Part shown: piece by piece, positions 1 through 9,420 of the stretch | Layout of the letters: each line of letters starts with the position of its first letter | How positions within the stretch are numbered: the first letter of the stretch is position 1 | Source: Alphaproteobacteria bacterium | Lineage (GTDB): Bacteria > Pseudomonadota > Alphaproteobacteria > JANQMY01 | Direction: 5' to 3' | Length of the DNA stretch: 64,000 nucleotides | Assembly (NCBI GenBank): GCA_028289425.1 | Contig: JANQPL010000005.1 | Coordinates: 62,001-126,000 of the forward strand | Notes under the pieces: model-generated | Told to the model about the DNA's origin: nothing | Database searches by the model: none | The model's input: the letters and a program-made list of their open reading frames with translations, nothing else | Translations under genes and position numbers: made by a program

Positions 1-201
1 CTGCGGCACCTATCGCGCCCAGCCGGAGGCCGGTCACGACGGCATGTCGATCGGCTTACCCCAATACCGCGACGAAAATCCAGCGCGGCTTTTGTGGTCT
101 CTTGCACTTCCCTTCCAGGCGGTTAATCTTAGGGATAGTGAGGGGGAAGGCACGGCTCAATCCGGAAGCGGGTCATTGCCGGGGGGCACACGAAAGTCGC
201 C
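1..201. other. left edge, no gene assigned
   Basis: No gene can be assigned here. One forward frame is open from base 2 to a stop at 203-205 and could be the 3' end of a gene that begins before the window, but its translation matches no family I recognise. The last 80 bases look intergenic and would hold the promoter of the next gene; no clear -35/-10 pair stands out. Confidence 0.3.
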
Positions 202-741
202 ATGAAGACGCTCTATTTGCTACGGCATGCCAAGTCCAGCTGGTCCGATCATGCGATCGAAGATCATGATCGGCCTTTGAACCGGCGCGGCCAAGAAAAC
301 GCCCCGCTCATGGGCCAATTCATGCGGAAATCGGGCTTTCTACCCGATATGATCCTGTGTTCCACCTCGCGCCGGACGGCCGAGACCCTGAGCCTGATCG
401 TGCCCTATATCGGTGACCACACGCCCGTTCAATTCGAGCGTAATCTGTATCTGGCGAGCAGCCATTCAATGCTCGACCGCATTAAGAAGGCCGATCCCAA
501 ATGCGACCGGCTGCTCGTGATTGCACATAATCCGGGTATGGAACATCTGGCTGCAGATCTTATTTCACCCAAAAAACTAAACGGCACGGAAAATCTTTTC
601 GACGCTCTCACATCGAAATACCCGACCGCGGCTTTGGCCGTCATTCAATTCGATGTGGAGGATTGGACAGATGTGGAATTGGGCGCAGGCGAGTTGCGCG
701 AATTCAAATGCCCGCGTGATCTTGTTCCTGGGAAAAGCTAA
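202..741 (+). CDS. SixA-like phosphohistidine phosphatase
   Basis: A 179-residue histidine phosphatase superfamily (phosphoglycerate-mutase fold) protein. The catalytic RHAKSSW motif lies at residues 8-14, with His9 the expected phosphate acceptor. A second conserved histidine sits in the IAHNPG segment near residue 107. This short form with RHAKS and no further domains matches SixA, which removes phosphate from phosphohistidine proteins such as phosphotransfer domains and PTS carriers; the substrate here is unknown. There is no signal peptide, so it should be cytoplasmic. It starts at ATG 202 with only a weak upstream purine run. It converges on the acetyltransferase gene, with 9 bases between the two stop codons. 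Confidence 0.85.
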   Translation: MKTLYLLRHAKSSWSDHAIEDHDRPLNRRGQENAPLMGQFMRKSGFLPDMILCSTSRRTAETLSLIVPYIGDHTPVQFERNLYLASSHSMLDRIKKADPKCDRLLVIAHNPGMEHLAADLISPKKLNGTENLFDALTSKYPTAALAVIQFDVEDWTDVELGAGELREFKCPRDLVPGKS

Positions 742-750
742 TCGGCGCTA

Positions 751-1302
751 TTATTTACGGCGCCGGCGCCCGGAGAACCCGCCCATCATGGAGCTTAGGT
801 CCGGCCACCCATAGGCAACTTCGTGAATTGGCACGCCCCATTGCCGGCCCTTGCGTGTTCCGACAATGCCGCCGCCCTGCTGTTTGTAGAATTGGCGATG
901 GGGATTGTCGGCCAACGCCCACACCAGTGCGGAAGAATTGCCGCGTTCGTCCAAACTGTCGAACAGGTTTGACAACATCATTGTGCCGGTCCCCTGACCC
1001 ACATGGTTTGGATGAACATAGAGCGTGTATACCTCGCCGAAATAGGGAAGCACCCGATCCCGTGAAGGACCGCAACTCCCTAAACCGACAATGCCGAAAT
1101 CAGGATCATCGGCGACCAAGATCGCCTCCTTGCGCCCGGCAGTGCGTATTGCACGATCCCAAGCGCGCGTGAGTCGGCGGTACGACATCCCCAACAGCAC
1201 CCAGTCAGGGATGAGGCCCGCATAAGATTCGCGCCACGAGTCGACGTAGACCTTCGCAATATCCGGCGCGTCTTTCCTATTCGCGTTGCGGACAGTGACC
1301 AT
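751..1302 (-). CDS. GNAT family N-acetyltransferase
   Basis: A 183-residue protein with a single GNAT fold. The acetyl-CoA pyrophosphate-binding loop is visible as VGQGTG at about residues 101-106, directly after the beta-4 strand LYVHP, as is usual in GNAT enzymes. The N-terminal part (NANRKDAPDIAKVYVDSW) is the typical alpha1-alpha2 region for acceptor binding. The last dozen residues are basic (GRRRRK). It should transfer an acetyl group from acetyl-CoA to an amine, but the acceptor cannot be read from the sequence. It is transcribed alone from ATG 1302 and converges on the phosphatase gene. Confidence 0.85.
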   Translation of the reverse strand: MVTVRNANRKDAPDIAKVYVDSWRESYAGLIPDWVLLGMSYRRLTRAWDRAIRTAGRKEAILVADDPDFGIVGLGSCGPSRDRVLPYFGEVYTLYVHPNHVGQGTGTMMLSNLFDSLDERGNSSALVWALADNPHRQFYKQQGGGIVGTRKGRQWGVPIHEVAYGWPDLSSMMGGFSGRRRRK

Positions 1303-1401
1303 TGTTCGTTCTTCTCGCCTCAGCCTCCTACCGTACCTGCCACGGCGCTTTGCAGCAAGAGTTCTCCACAGGCGTGGACAACTGGCGCCAGGCGCAGGGC
1401 C

Positions 1402-2964
1402 TTAGTAGAGACCGAGCTCCTTCAATGTTAAGGGACCGGCGACACCGTCGGTTCCCAACTGTTTTGACTTTTGGAACGCTTTTACTGCGTCAGTAAGCGA
1501 CGCATGGTACTGGCCATCAACTGGCCCACTGTAAAACCCCTCTGCCCTTAAGGCCGTCTGAAGCCTTTCGACTTCGAACCCGCGATCGCCTTCTTGGAGC
1601 AGATAATAACCCCGTTGACCTTTCTTAGCCTTATATAGCCTTTGTTTTGTACTTTTCAGGTACTGGTTTTGTTGCTCCGGATCAAGAGCCACTTGCTGCA
1701 TCTGCTCTCGCTCGACGGTCACAACTTCGAGCTTATTCTTCAATCGCAGATCTTCAAAGCGTTGATTTTCGCTTTCAAGCCTATCATAGAGCGAAGCCAT
1801 CAACTTGTCAGCCGCGTCATGTTCACCCGTCTCGAAGAGCTCAACCGCCGATTTGTGCTCCTTTTCCGCTTCGGCCAGCGAGACTTCAACCGCAACGTCT
1901 TTGTTGCGCCGATTCTCGATAGCCGACCTATCCGTGGACACATCCACATTGATCGGAACCGTGATGGATTGGGTTTCACCCGTCTCAGCATCCAAAAAGC
2001 TGAATTCGATGTCCCCCAACGCTAAGATACCCAACTGCTGTGGTGCGATGGACGCTTTGATCAGCATGGAACGCCTCTCACCGGCGTAAATATCTCCAAT
2101 TTCGATGGCGGTTTCGTGAAACTCTTGTGGCACTTTTTGGCCAAAGACTTCGATTCCCCGGACTGTTTGATGCCATTTGAACCGCAAAACGGGTTCCTTC
2201 GCAACAGTTTGATATAACAACTTCAATTCCTGCGCGAATATCCGAGACATTTGGGCCGGGTTCTCCACGTAATAGTAGCGGCCTGCCCCGTTCTCGGCGA
2301 TGGCCTCCATCAGATCCTCGTCATAATCCCTGCCCAGACCGAGCGTGGTGACCGACACCCCTTTAGCGCGCCAGGTTCGAACCCGCGCGGCGATTTCCGC
2401 AGGGTCAGTCACACCCTGATTGGCGAGTCCGTCCGACAACAATAAGACGCGGGAAATGTTTGTACGATCCGCCGGCAAGACGTGGCGGGTCCGGTAGATT
2501 TCTTCCATGCCCGCCTCCATACCGCCGAACAGGTTTGTAGAGCCCCGAGGCGACAAGTCATTGATGAGGCGTTTGACCAGATGCGGTGCCTCGATGGGGC
2601 CGGCCGGCCACAACACATTTATTTGATCGTCATACTCCACCACCGACAGCAGGTCTGTGGGCGCCAATTCATCGATCATCAGGGCTGCGGACCGTTTCAA
2701 GTAATCGAGCTTGCCCCTGTCGGACATGGACCCGGAGCGGTCGAGGACTAAGGAAAGATTGACCCCTGGCCGCCGGCTTTCGTCAATAAGGCGGTCGTCC
2801 CCATGCAATCGCAAGAGCACATAGACGGTCGCCTCATCCCCTTGCAGAACAAGGCTGTTATCCAATGTCGCGGAAAAATCGACGGCCTTCGCCTGCGCCT
2901 CCCCCGATACGATGCCGAGACCAGCGGCGATTAGGCTCATGGCTGCGATAAGGCGCTTGCGCAT
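1402..2964 (-). CDS. exported VWA protein with C-terminal peptidoglycan-binding domain
   Basis: A 520-residue protein starting at ATG 2964, which has GGAGG six bases upstream; the GTG two codons earlier lies too close to that site. Residues 1-25 are a signal peptide ending near GEAQA. A von Willebrand factor A domain follows (about 65-250) with an intact MIDAS motif DRSGSMS and the later LLSDGLAN strand. A beta-rich stretch and a charged helical linker (about 355-440, many Glu/Lys) lead to a C-terminal PG_binding_1 domain (about 455-520, GDRGFEVERLQTALRAEGF). The layout suggests a periplasmic metal-dependent adhesion or scaffold protein held on the cell wall. No MoxR ATPase gene, the common partner of VWA proteins, is adjacent. 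Confidence 0.85.
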   Translation of the reverse strand: MRKRLIAAMSLIAAGLGIVSGEAQAKAVDFSATLDNSLVLQGDEATVYVLLRLHGDDRLIDESRRPGVNLSLVLDRSGSMSDRGKLDYLKRSAALMIDELAPTDLLSVVEYDDQINVLWPAGPIEAPHLVKRLINDLSPRGSTNLFGGMEAGMEEIYRTRHVLPADRTNISRVLLLSDGLANQGVTDPAEIAARVRTWRAKGVSVTTLGLGRDYDEDLMEAIAENGAGRYYYVENPAQMSRIFAQELKLLYQTVAKEPVLRFKWHQTVRGIEVFGQKVPQEFHETAIEIGDIYAGERRSMLIKASIAPQQLGILALGDIEFSFLDAETGETQSITVPINVDVSTDRSAIENRRNKDVAVEVSLAEAEKEHKSAVELFETGEHDAADKLMASLYDRLESENQRFEDLRLKNKLEVVTVEREQMQQVALDPEQQNQYLKSTKQRLYKAKKGQRGYYLLQEGDRGFEVERLQTALRAEGFYSGPVDGQYHASLTDAVKAFQKSKQLGTDGVAGPLTLKELGLY

Positions 2965-3116
2965 CTCCACCCTCCAATACCTGGACGTGAAGCGGCGGGA
3001 TTCTTGTTTTCAAATGGATGGTTCGCACCGCTTCATTGGTAATGCGAACTATTCAGTCGGATTGTGGCGTCCTGTCGGGCAGATTAGGGCCTTATTGGGG
3101 CGCCCCGACCACAGCA

Positions 3117-3956
3117 CTAGTTCATCTGTGCGCCGCCATCCACATTGAGCGTCTGACCGTTGACGTACGAAGCATCGTCCCCCGCGAGGAACGACACGGC
3201 AGCAGCCAGTTCTTCGGCCCGGCCTTGCCGGCCCATGGGCACGCTGCCTTTGAGTTGAGCGCGAAATTGTTCCTCGGTGAGTCCATAGTTTTCGGAAGAC
3301 CTGCCGATCGTGCCATCCATCATGTCCGTATCGTGCGTACCCGGTGCAATGCAATTTGTGCGGATGTCGTATTTGATGAGTTCGAGAGCAAGTTGTTGCG
3401 TCAACCCAACAACGCCAAACTTGCTGGCGCAATAGGAGCCGTAGTCGGGCAAACCACGGCGTCCGGCCAATGACGAAATGTTGATGATGGACCCGCCCCG
3501 ATTCGCATCGCGCATCGCCCGACCCACCGCCTTAGTCACCAGATAGACACCGTTCAAGTTCACGTCGATCGTCTGGTACCAAACGTCGTCATCCATATCC
3601 AAAATGTTCGCGGCACCCGCATCGCTGGGCAGTCCGGCATTGTTCACCAGAATGTCGATGTGGCCTAAGGCTTCGATCCCGGCGTCGACCATTTTTTGGA
3701 CGCTCTCTTTGTTCGTCACATCGCAATCAGCGGAGATCGCACGGCGGCCCATCGATTGGATCTCTTCCGCGGTCGACTGGGACCCTTTCCAATTTGCCTG
3801 CCGCTCATGGTCCGGATAGTTCGAGGGATCGCGGGGATACGCACTGACCACCACGTCAGCACCGTCTTGCGCAAGACGCAACGCTATCGCGCGCCCCAGC
3901 CCGCGTTGCCGTCCAGCCCCCGTTACCAGTGCCACTTTGCCCGAAAGAACCGCCAT
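3117..3956 (-). CDS. SDR family NAD(P)-dependent oxidoreductase
   Basis: A 279-residue classical short-chain dehydrogenase. The cofactor motif TGAGRQRGLG lies near residues 10-19, NNAG follows in the middle, and the active site YCASK carries the catalytic Tyr and Lys. The C-terminus VNGQTLNVDGG is typical of FabG-like members. The Rossmann loop has two extra residues (GRQRGLG), and a long insert before the second strand (YPRDPSNYPDHERQ) is unusual for FabG. ATG 3956 was chosen because GGGAGG sits seven bases before it; the ATG nine codons upstream precedes that site. The substrate is unknown. It is divergent from prkA across a 481-base gap. Confidence 0.85.
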   Translation of the reverse strand: MAVLSGKVALVTGAGRQRGLGRAIALRLAQDGADVVVSAYPRDPSNYPDHERQANWKGSQSTAEEIQSMGRRAISADCDVTNKESVQKMVDAGIEALGHIDILVNNAGLPSDAGAANILDMDDDVWYQTIDVNLNGVYLVTKAVGRAMRDANRGGSIINISSLAGRRGLPDYGSYCASKFGVVGLTQQLALELIKYDIRTNCIAPGTHDTDMMDGTIGRSSENYGLTEEQFRAQLKGSVPMGRQGRAEELAAAVSFLAGDDASYVNGQTLNVDGGAQMN

Positions 3957-4437
3957 CTCATTGCCTCCCTGATGTCTCGTCAATTGCAGTTATCGGAGAT
4001 GCGGCACGGAATGTGAATAACAACTCGCGTGAGAACGACAGATAAACGAATGAATTGGGGGCTTTTTTGCGACGCGTCTTTGGCCGGCAAATCGTTATTC
4101 AGGCTTTTTGCGACATTTATTGCGGCGTTTTTGCATGGATACTGCATTTTTATGCGTCATCCGGCACGCAACTCTGCACATATTTGCCGCAACCAAGAAA
4201 AACAAAACTTGTCCACCTTCATATGCGGTGGCAGACAGCACACATATTAGGGGTGCCAGAGTTTTGTTGAGAATAAACGATCGAACTACTTGTCAGATGA
4301 CTCGCTATACCAGACGCTATTGAGAATTGATTCGCAAAAAAAGATTGGACGAAAGCCATCAGGATTAACGAAAGGTTGTCATTTTAAGGCCATCTTTAGG
4401 CCCTAGTTCCTAATAGGGCTGCAACGCGAGGTACAAC
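3957..4437. other. divergent intergenic region before prkA
   Basis: This 481-base gap is richer in A and T than its surroundings and must carry promoters for the SDR gene (minus) and for prkA (plus). No full-length ORF with a ribosome-binding site is present. A short inverted repeat lies at 4400-4419. I looked for the alphaproteobacterial general-stress promoter GGAAC-N16/17-CGTT and did not find it on the prkA-facing strand. Confidence 0.5.
4400..4419 (+). promoter_or_regulatory. inverted repeat in prkA leader
   Basis: GCCCTA (4400-4405) and TAGGGC (4414-4419) form a perfect 6-base inverted repeat with an 8-base centre. It ends 18 bases before the prkA ATG and just upstream of its GAGGT ribosome-binding site. 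It could be an operator or a small leader hairpin. No U-run follows, so it is not a terminator. Confidence 0.35.
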
Positions 4438-6384
4438 ATGAGTGCGGACCTGGACGTATTTGACCTTTTCTCCGAGGCCTACGGTCGAGAGAAGCTTGAG
4501 GGGATGACGCTTCGAGATTTCCTTCTCGCGTGCAGGGACGACCCGATGATGTACGCCTCGGCACCGGAACGCATGATTGCGGCGATCGGCGAACCGGAAC
4601 ACATCGACACCAGCCAAGATCCTCGCCTGTCCCGCATCTTCTTCAACCGCACCATCAAATCCTATCCCTCGTTCAAAGGCTTTTACGGCATGGAAGACAC
4701 GATCGAACGGATCGTGGGCTACTTCCGTTACGCAGCACAAGGGTTGGAGGAGCGCCGGCAAATTCTCTATCTGCTCGGGCCGGTGGGCGGCGGCAAGTCG
4801 TCCCTTGCGGAACGCTTGAAGGAACTGATGGAGAAGTTCCCGATCTATGTGCTGAAGGCCGGCGATCAAATCAGCCCGGTGTTCGAAAGCCCTCTGGGTC
4901 TTTTCAAGGAAGCACAATTCGGCGACCTGCTGGAAGAAAAATACGGCATCGAGCGCCGGCGTTTGAACGGCATTGTCAGCCCTTGGGCCATCAAACGTCT
5001 GGATGAGTTTGGCGGCGACATCGCTAAATTCGAAGTAGTTCGTCTGTACCCGTCCAAACTACGTCAGATTGCGGTTGCTAAAACGGAACCGGGCGATGAG
5101 AACAACCAGGACATTTCCGCGCTGACCGGCAAGGTGGATATTCGCAAGCTGGAACACTACAGCCAGAATGATCCGGATGCGTACAGTTATTCGGGCGGAT
5201 TGTGCCGGGCCAACCAAGGCCTGCTTGAATTCGTGGAAATGTTCAAGGCACCAATCAAAGTGCTGCACCCGCTGCTGACCGCCACACAGGAAGGCAACTA
5301 TATCGGCACGGAAGCGCTGGGCCCCATTCCGTTCCAAGGCACGATCCTTGCGCACTCGAACGAAGCGGAATGGCAAGTCTTCAAAACCAACAAGAACAAT
5401 GAAGCGTTCTTGGACCGTATCAGCGTGGTCAAAGTGCCGTACTGCCTGCGCGTTACGGAAGAAACCAAGATCTATCAGAAGCTCTTGAACGAGAGTGAGC
5501 TTGGCAGTTCGTCCTGCGCCCCGGAAACGCTGACCATGTTGTCGCGTTTCTGTGTCATGACCCGGCTGAAGGAACATGAGAACTCGAACCTCTATTCCAA
5601 GATGCGTGTCTATGACGGCGAAAAGCTGAAAGACACAGATCCGAAGGCCAAGTCACCGCAGGAATACCGCGACGCGGCCGGGGTCGATGAAGGCATGACC
5701 GGCATCTCTACCCGCTTTGCCTTCAAGGTGCTGTCGGAAACATTCAACTACGACACGGAAGAAGTTGCCGCCGATCCGGTCCACTTGATGTATGTGCTCG
5801 AGCAATCCATTCGCCGCGAACAGTTCGCCGATGATACCGAGAAGAAATATCTGGAATTCATCAAGGCGGAACTTGCGCCGAAATATGCGGAGTTCATCGG
5901 CAAGGAAATCCAGAAGGCCTATCTCGAAAGTTATGGCGAGTACGGACAAAACCTGTTCGACCGTTACATCGCCTATGCGGATGCCTGGATCGAAGATCAG
6001 GATTACAAAGATCCGGACACCGGCCAGATGATGGACCGGCAGGTGATCGATCAAGAGCTTTCGAAGATCGAGAAGCCGGCAGGCATCGCCAATCCGAAAG
6101 ACTTCCGGAACGAAGTAGTCAAGTTCGCGCTCCGCGCCCGCGCCGCCAATGCAGGCAAGAACCCGGCCTGGACCTCGTATGAGAAACTGCGCAACGTCAT
6201 TGAAAAGCGCATGTTCAGCCAGGTCGAGGATCTGCTGCCGGTGATCAGCTTCGAATCGAAGAAAGACAGCGACACACAACAAAAACACAATGACTTCGTG
6301 GATCGCATGGAATCCCGCAACTACACCGAGCGCCAAGTGCGCCGGCTGGTCGAGTGGTATATGCGGGTCAACAAAGCGGGCTGA
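4438..6384 (+). CDS. prkA: PrkA family serine protein kinase (YeaG-like)
   Basis: A 648-residue protein matching PrkA/YeaG from end to end. The N-terminal AAA+ part carries a Walker A motif GPVGGGKSS at about residues 114-122. The C-terminal third holds the kinase-related region found in this family. PrkA kinases phosphorylate Ser/Thr and are linked to nutrient stress and stationary phase in enterobacteria and to sporulation in Bacillus; the target here is unknown. There is no signal peptide, so the protein is cytoplasmic. It starts at ATG 4438 with GAGGT nine bases upstream. It is first of three co-directional genes, prkA-yeaH-spoVR, a trio often kept together in proteobacteria, and its 481-base upstream gap suggests heavy control. 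Confidence 0.95.
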   Translation: MSADLDVFDLFSEAYGREKLEGMTLRDFLLACRDDPMMYASAPERMIAAIGEPEHIDTSQDPRLSRIFFNRTIKSYPSFKGFYGMEDTIERIVGYFRYAAQGLEERRQILYLLGPVGGGKSSLAERLKELMEKFPIYVLKAGDQISPVFESPLGLFKEAQFGDLLEEKYGIERRRLNGIVSPWAIKRLDEFGGDIAKFEVVRLYPSKLRQIAVAKTEPGDENNQDISALTGKVDIRKLEHYSQNDPDAYSYSGGLCRANQGLLEFVEMFKAPIKVLHPLLTATQEGNYIGTEALGPIPFQGTILAHSNEAEWQVFKTNKNNEAFLDRISVVKVPYCLRVTEETKIYQKLLNESELGSSSCAPETLTMLSRFCVMTRLKEHENSNLYSKMRVYDGEKLKDTDPKAKSPQEYRDAAGVDEGMTGISTRFAFKVLSETFNYDTEEVAADPVHLMYVLEQSIRREQFADDTEKKYLEFIKAELAPKYAEFIGKEIQKAYLESYGEYGQNLFDRYIAYADAWIEDQDYKDPDTGQMMDRQVIDQELSKIEKPAGIANPKDFRNEVVKFALRARAANAGKNPAWTSYEKLRNVIEKRMFSQVEDLLPVISFESKKDSDTQQKHNDFVDRMESRNYTERQVRRLVEWYMRVNKAG

Positions 6385-6538
6385 TCGACACTGCTTTGGT
6401 CTTGCGACTTGATGCACAGTGACAGGTTTTTGTGCTTAGATGGACGGGCTGCTTCGTTTTCCGGCAGGCGGGAGACATAAGCCCGTGCCCACATGAATGG
6501 CATACGCTGTAGCAGCAAGCGAGAGACGGCAGAATTAG

Positions 6539-7852
6539 ATGAGTCATTTCATTGACCGACGCCTCAATCCAAAAGGCAAAAGCCTTGGCAATCGCCAACG
6601 GTTTATCCGGCGCGCGCGCACGGAAATCCGCGAGGCCATCCAAAAGTCGCTGAAAGACCGCAAGGTGACGGACACCAGCGGCGGTGAGAAGATCTCCATC
6701 CCCACCCGATCGACCAAAGAGCCGCGGTTCCGTTTGTCGAATCAGGGCGGTCACCGCGAGCGTGTGTTTCCGGGCAACAAAGAATATGTGGCGGGCGATC
6801 AGATCCGCAAACCACGGCAAGGGGCTGGGCAAAGCGGCAAAAAGGCAAGCGATTCGGGCGAAGGCGAAGACGATTTTCAGTTTACACTCACCCGAGACGA
6901 ATTTTTGGACATCTTCTTCGAAGATCTTGAGCTGCCCAATCTGGTCAAGACCACACTCAAGGAAATCACCAATTTCAGCATGCGGCGCGCCGGGATAACC
7001 ACCGACGGTGCACCCACCAACATCAATTTGGTGCGCACCATGCGCAATTCCTATGGCCGCCGGCTGGCGCTGAAGCGGCCAAGCACCAAGGAATTGAATG
7101 CGCTGAAAGAACGGCTGTTCGTGTTGGAAGCTAAGGCAGACAAAAACGACGAAGAACGTGCTGAAGTGCCCCGGCTGCACAAACAAATCGATGAGTTGGA
7201 AGCCAAGCGGCGCTGGATACCGTATATCGATCCGATCGATGTGCGTTTCAATGCATTCGAGCCGCAACCCATCCCCACCGCCCAGGCTGTTATGTTCTGT
7301 CTGATGGACGTGTCGGGCTCCATGGGCGAGCGGGAAAAGGATCTGGCAAAGCGGTTTTTCCTTCTGCTGCACCTATTCCTCATCCGCCGCTATGACAAGG
7401 TGGACGTGGTGTTCATCCGGCACACACATGACGCGCAGGAAGTGGATGAAGAAACCTTCTTCTATTCGCCACAGAGTGGCGGCACGATCGTGTCCACAGC
7501 GCTTGAAGAAATGATCCGCATAGTGGGCGAACGTTATTCGTCGGCCGATTGGAATATTTACGCCGCCCAAGCATCCGATGGTTACACCCAAACGGGCGAT
7601 GCGGAACGCTGTGTGCGCATGCTGCAAAACGACATTATGCCGATTAGTCAGTACTACGCCTATATCGAAATACTCGACGACCGGGAAATGGAAGTGTTCG
7701 CCCATGACGATTCCGGCGCCGAGTTATGGCGGGCTTACGGGCGCGTGCGGCAAGAATGGTCGAACTTCGCCACCAAGCGCATCAGCCAGCCCTCGCACAT
7801 TTTCCCGGTGTTCCGCGAGCTGTTCAACAAACAAACGGCGATACAAAGCTAA
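6539..7852 (+). CDS. YeaH/YhbH family protein (DUF444) with VWA domain
   Basis: A 437-residue member of the YeaH/YhbH family. The N-terminal 100 residues are basic and low in order (many Arg/Lys/Gly). The C-terminal half is a VWA-like domain with the MIDAS motif DVSGSMGE near residue 257 and the following helix rich in basic and hydrophobic residues. Family members are encoded next to PrkA kinases and are thought to work with them; in Bacillus YhbH is linked to sporulation. The gene lies 154 bases after prkA, and its stop is five bases before the spoVR ATG, so the last two genes are surely co-transcribed. No membrane segment is visible. Confidence 0.92.
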   Translation: MSHFIDRRLNPKGKSLGNRQRFIRRARTEIREAIQKSLKDRKVTDTSGGEKISIPTRSTKEPRFRLSNQGGHRERVFPGNKEYVAGDQIRKPRQGAGQSGKKASDSGEGEDDFQFTLTRDEFLDIFFEDLELPNLVKTTLKEITNFSMRRAGITTDGAPTNINLVRTMRNSYGRRLALKRPSTKELNALKERLFVLEAKADKNDEERAEVPRLHKQIDELEAKRRWIPYIDPIDVRFNAFEPQPIPTAQAVMFCLMDVSGSMGEREKDLAKRFFLLLHLFLIRRYDKVDVVFIRHTHDAQEVDEETFFYSPQSGGTIVSTALEEMIRIVGERYSSADWNIYAAQASDGYTQTGDAERCVRMLQNDIMPISQYYAYIEILDDREMEVFAHDDSGAELWRAYGRVRQEWSNFATKRISQPSHIFPVFRELFNKQTAIQS

Positions 7853-7857
7853 CGACT

Positions 7858-9420
7858 ATGACTTCTGCTGTGTCAAAAAGCTCTGACAAATTGCTCTTTG
7901 AAGATTCGGAATGGGATTTCGACCGCCTGCGGATCGTTAGTGATGCGATTGAGGACATCGCCTTCAACGATTTGGGTCTTGACGTCTATCCCAACCAGAT
8001 CGAGATCATCTCGACGGAACAAATGCTGGATGCCTATTCGTCCCATGGCATGCCGCTGATGTATCATCATTGGTCGTTCGGCAAATTGTTCGCTCACCAC
8101 GAAACCATGTACAAGCATGGGTATGCGGGCCTAGCCTACGAAATCGTCATCAATTCGAGCCCCTGCATCAGCTATCTGCTGGAAGAAAACACCATGACCA
8201 TGCAGGCGCTGGTGATCGCCCATGCCGCCTATGGACACAATCATTTTTTCAAGAACAACTATCTGTTCAAGCAGTGGACGAATGCCGAAGCGATTCTGGA
8301 CTATTTGAACTTCGCCAAGAAATACATCGCCCAATGCGAAGAAGAATATGGCACGGAGGCGGTTGAGAACGTTTTGGATTCGGCGCACGCCATCATGGAT
8401 CACGGTGTCTTCCGATATCGCCGACCGCCGCGGCTGAGCGCCGATGCGCTCATCGAGCGGCAACGCAAACGCATCGCCTACGACCAAGCCACGTTCAATG
8501 ATCTCTGGCGCACCCTGCCGGTGCGCGATGAGGATCAGCGAGACGATGAAGAAGACGTGCCCGATTCCGATGCAGCGCATGCGCATATGACTTTGCCGGA
8601 AGAGAACATCATCTATTTCCTAGAAAAGCAAAGTCCCGTGCTGGCGCCATGGCAACGGGAAATTCTGCGCATTGTGCGTAACCTCAGCCAATATTTCTAT
8701 CCGCAGAAACAGACTAAGGTCATGAATGAAGGGTGCGCCACCTTCGTCCACCATTACATCATGTCCGAACTGTTCCAACGGGGGCAGATCGCCGAAGGCT
8801 CAATGCTGGAGTTTCTCCACAGCCATACCAGCGTCGTCTTCCAACCCACTTTTGACGATCCGCGCTATAGCGGCATTAATCCGTATGCGCTGGGTTTTGC
8901 CATGATGGAAGACATTAAACGCATCTGTGAAGACGCCACCGATGAAGACAAGGAATGGTTCCCGGATATCGCCGGATGCGGCGATTGGCGCGGCGTGCTG
9001 AAAGATGCGTGGGCGAATTATCGTGACGAGAGTTTCATACAGCAGTTCCTAAGCCCGAAACTCATGCGGGATTTCAGGTTCTTCTCCCTGTTGGATAAAT
9101 CCGAAGACCCTAATTACATGGTCTCGGCAATCCACAATGAGCAAGGCTATCGCAATGTGCGCACGGTGCTGGCGGAGTCGTACGAATTGTCACGGCTCGA
9201 GCCCAACATTCAGGTGACCGGCGCGGACTTGGCAGGCGACCGGAAACTAACGCTTCAGCACATGCGGCAGGACAGCATTCCCCTGCACGCGGAGTCGCGC
9301 GATCAGGTGGTGACGCATATCCGTAACCTGTGGGGCCATGAAGTGGTTCTGGAGGAGCATGACGAGAATGCGCCGCCGGAGGAAGAAGAAGAACCGAAGA
9401 TCCCCGCTTTCCTCCAATAA
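7858..9420 (+). CDS. SpoVR family protein (YcgB-like)
   Basis: A 520-residue SpoVR/YcgB homologue. Characteristic stretches include the His-rich segment YHHWSFGKLFAHHE near residues 65-78, the HNHFFKNN motif, and MNEGCATFVHHYIM in the middle. The acidic tail (EEEEEP) is common in proteobacterial members. The biochemical role is unknown; the conserved His/Glu residues would allow metal binding, which is inference. It closes the prkA-yeaH-spoVR operon. The frame is open upstream to 7726 inside yeaH, but ATG 7858 gives the usual family length and the expected N-terminus, so the longer form is rejected. Confidence 0.93.
   Translation: MTSAVSKSSDKLLFEDSEWDFDRLRIVSDAIEDIAFNDLGLDVYPNQIEIISTEQMLDAYSSHGMPLMYHHWSFGKLFAHHETMYKHGYAGLAYEIVINSSPCISYLLEENTMTMQALVIAHAAYGHNHFFKNNYLFKQWTNAEAILDYLNFAKKYIAQCEEEYGTEAVENVLDSAHAIMDHGVFRYRRPPRLSADALIERQRKRIAYDQATFNDLWRTLPVRDEDQRDDEEDVPDSDAAHAHMTLPEENIIYFLEKQSPVLAPWQREILRIVRNLSQYFYPQKQTKVMNEGCATFVHHYIMSELFQRGQIAEGSMLEFLHSHTSVVFQPTFDDPRYSGINPYALGFAMMEDIKRICEDATDEDKEWFPDIAGCGDWRGVLKDAWANYRDESFIQQFLSPKLMRDFRFFSLLDKSEDPNYMVSAIHNEQGYRNVRTVLAESYELSRLEPNIQVTGADLAGDRKLTLQHMRQDSIPLHAESRDQVVTHIRNLWGHEVVLEEHDENAPPEEEEEPKIPAFLQ

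Noticed and set aside
2-205. Open forward frame at the window's left edge as the end of a gene
   Set aside because: It is only 67 codons with no recognisable family, and its second half looks intergenic, so I did not call a CDS.
3957-4437. General stress sigma (EcfG-type) promoter before prkA
   Set aside because: GGAAC-N16/17-CGTT was not found on the prkA strand.
4396-6417. Long minus-strand frames opposite prkA
   Set aside because: They mirror the codon bias of prkA, have no ribosome-binding sites that fit, and match no family.
7726-7857. Upstream extension of spoVR into yeaH
   Set aside because: The added 44 residues are out of family and antiparallel in composition to the yeaH coding frame; ATG 7858 gives the normal N-terminus.
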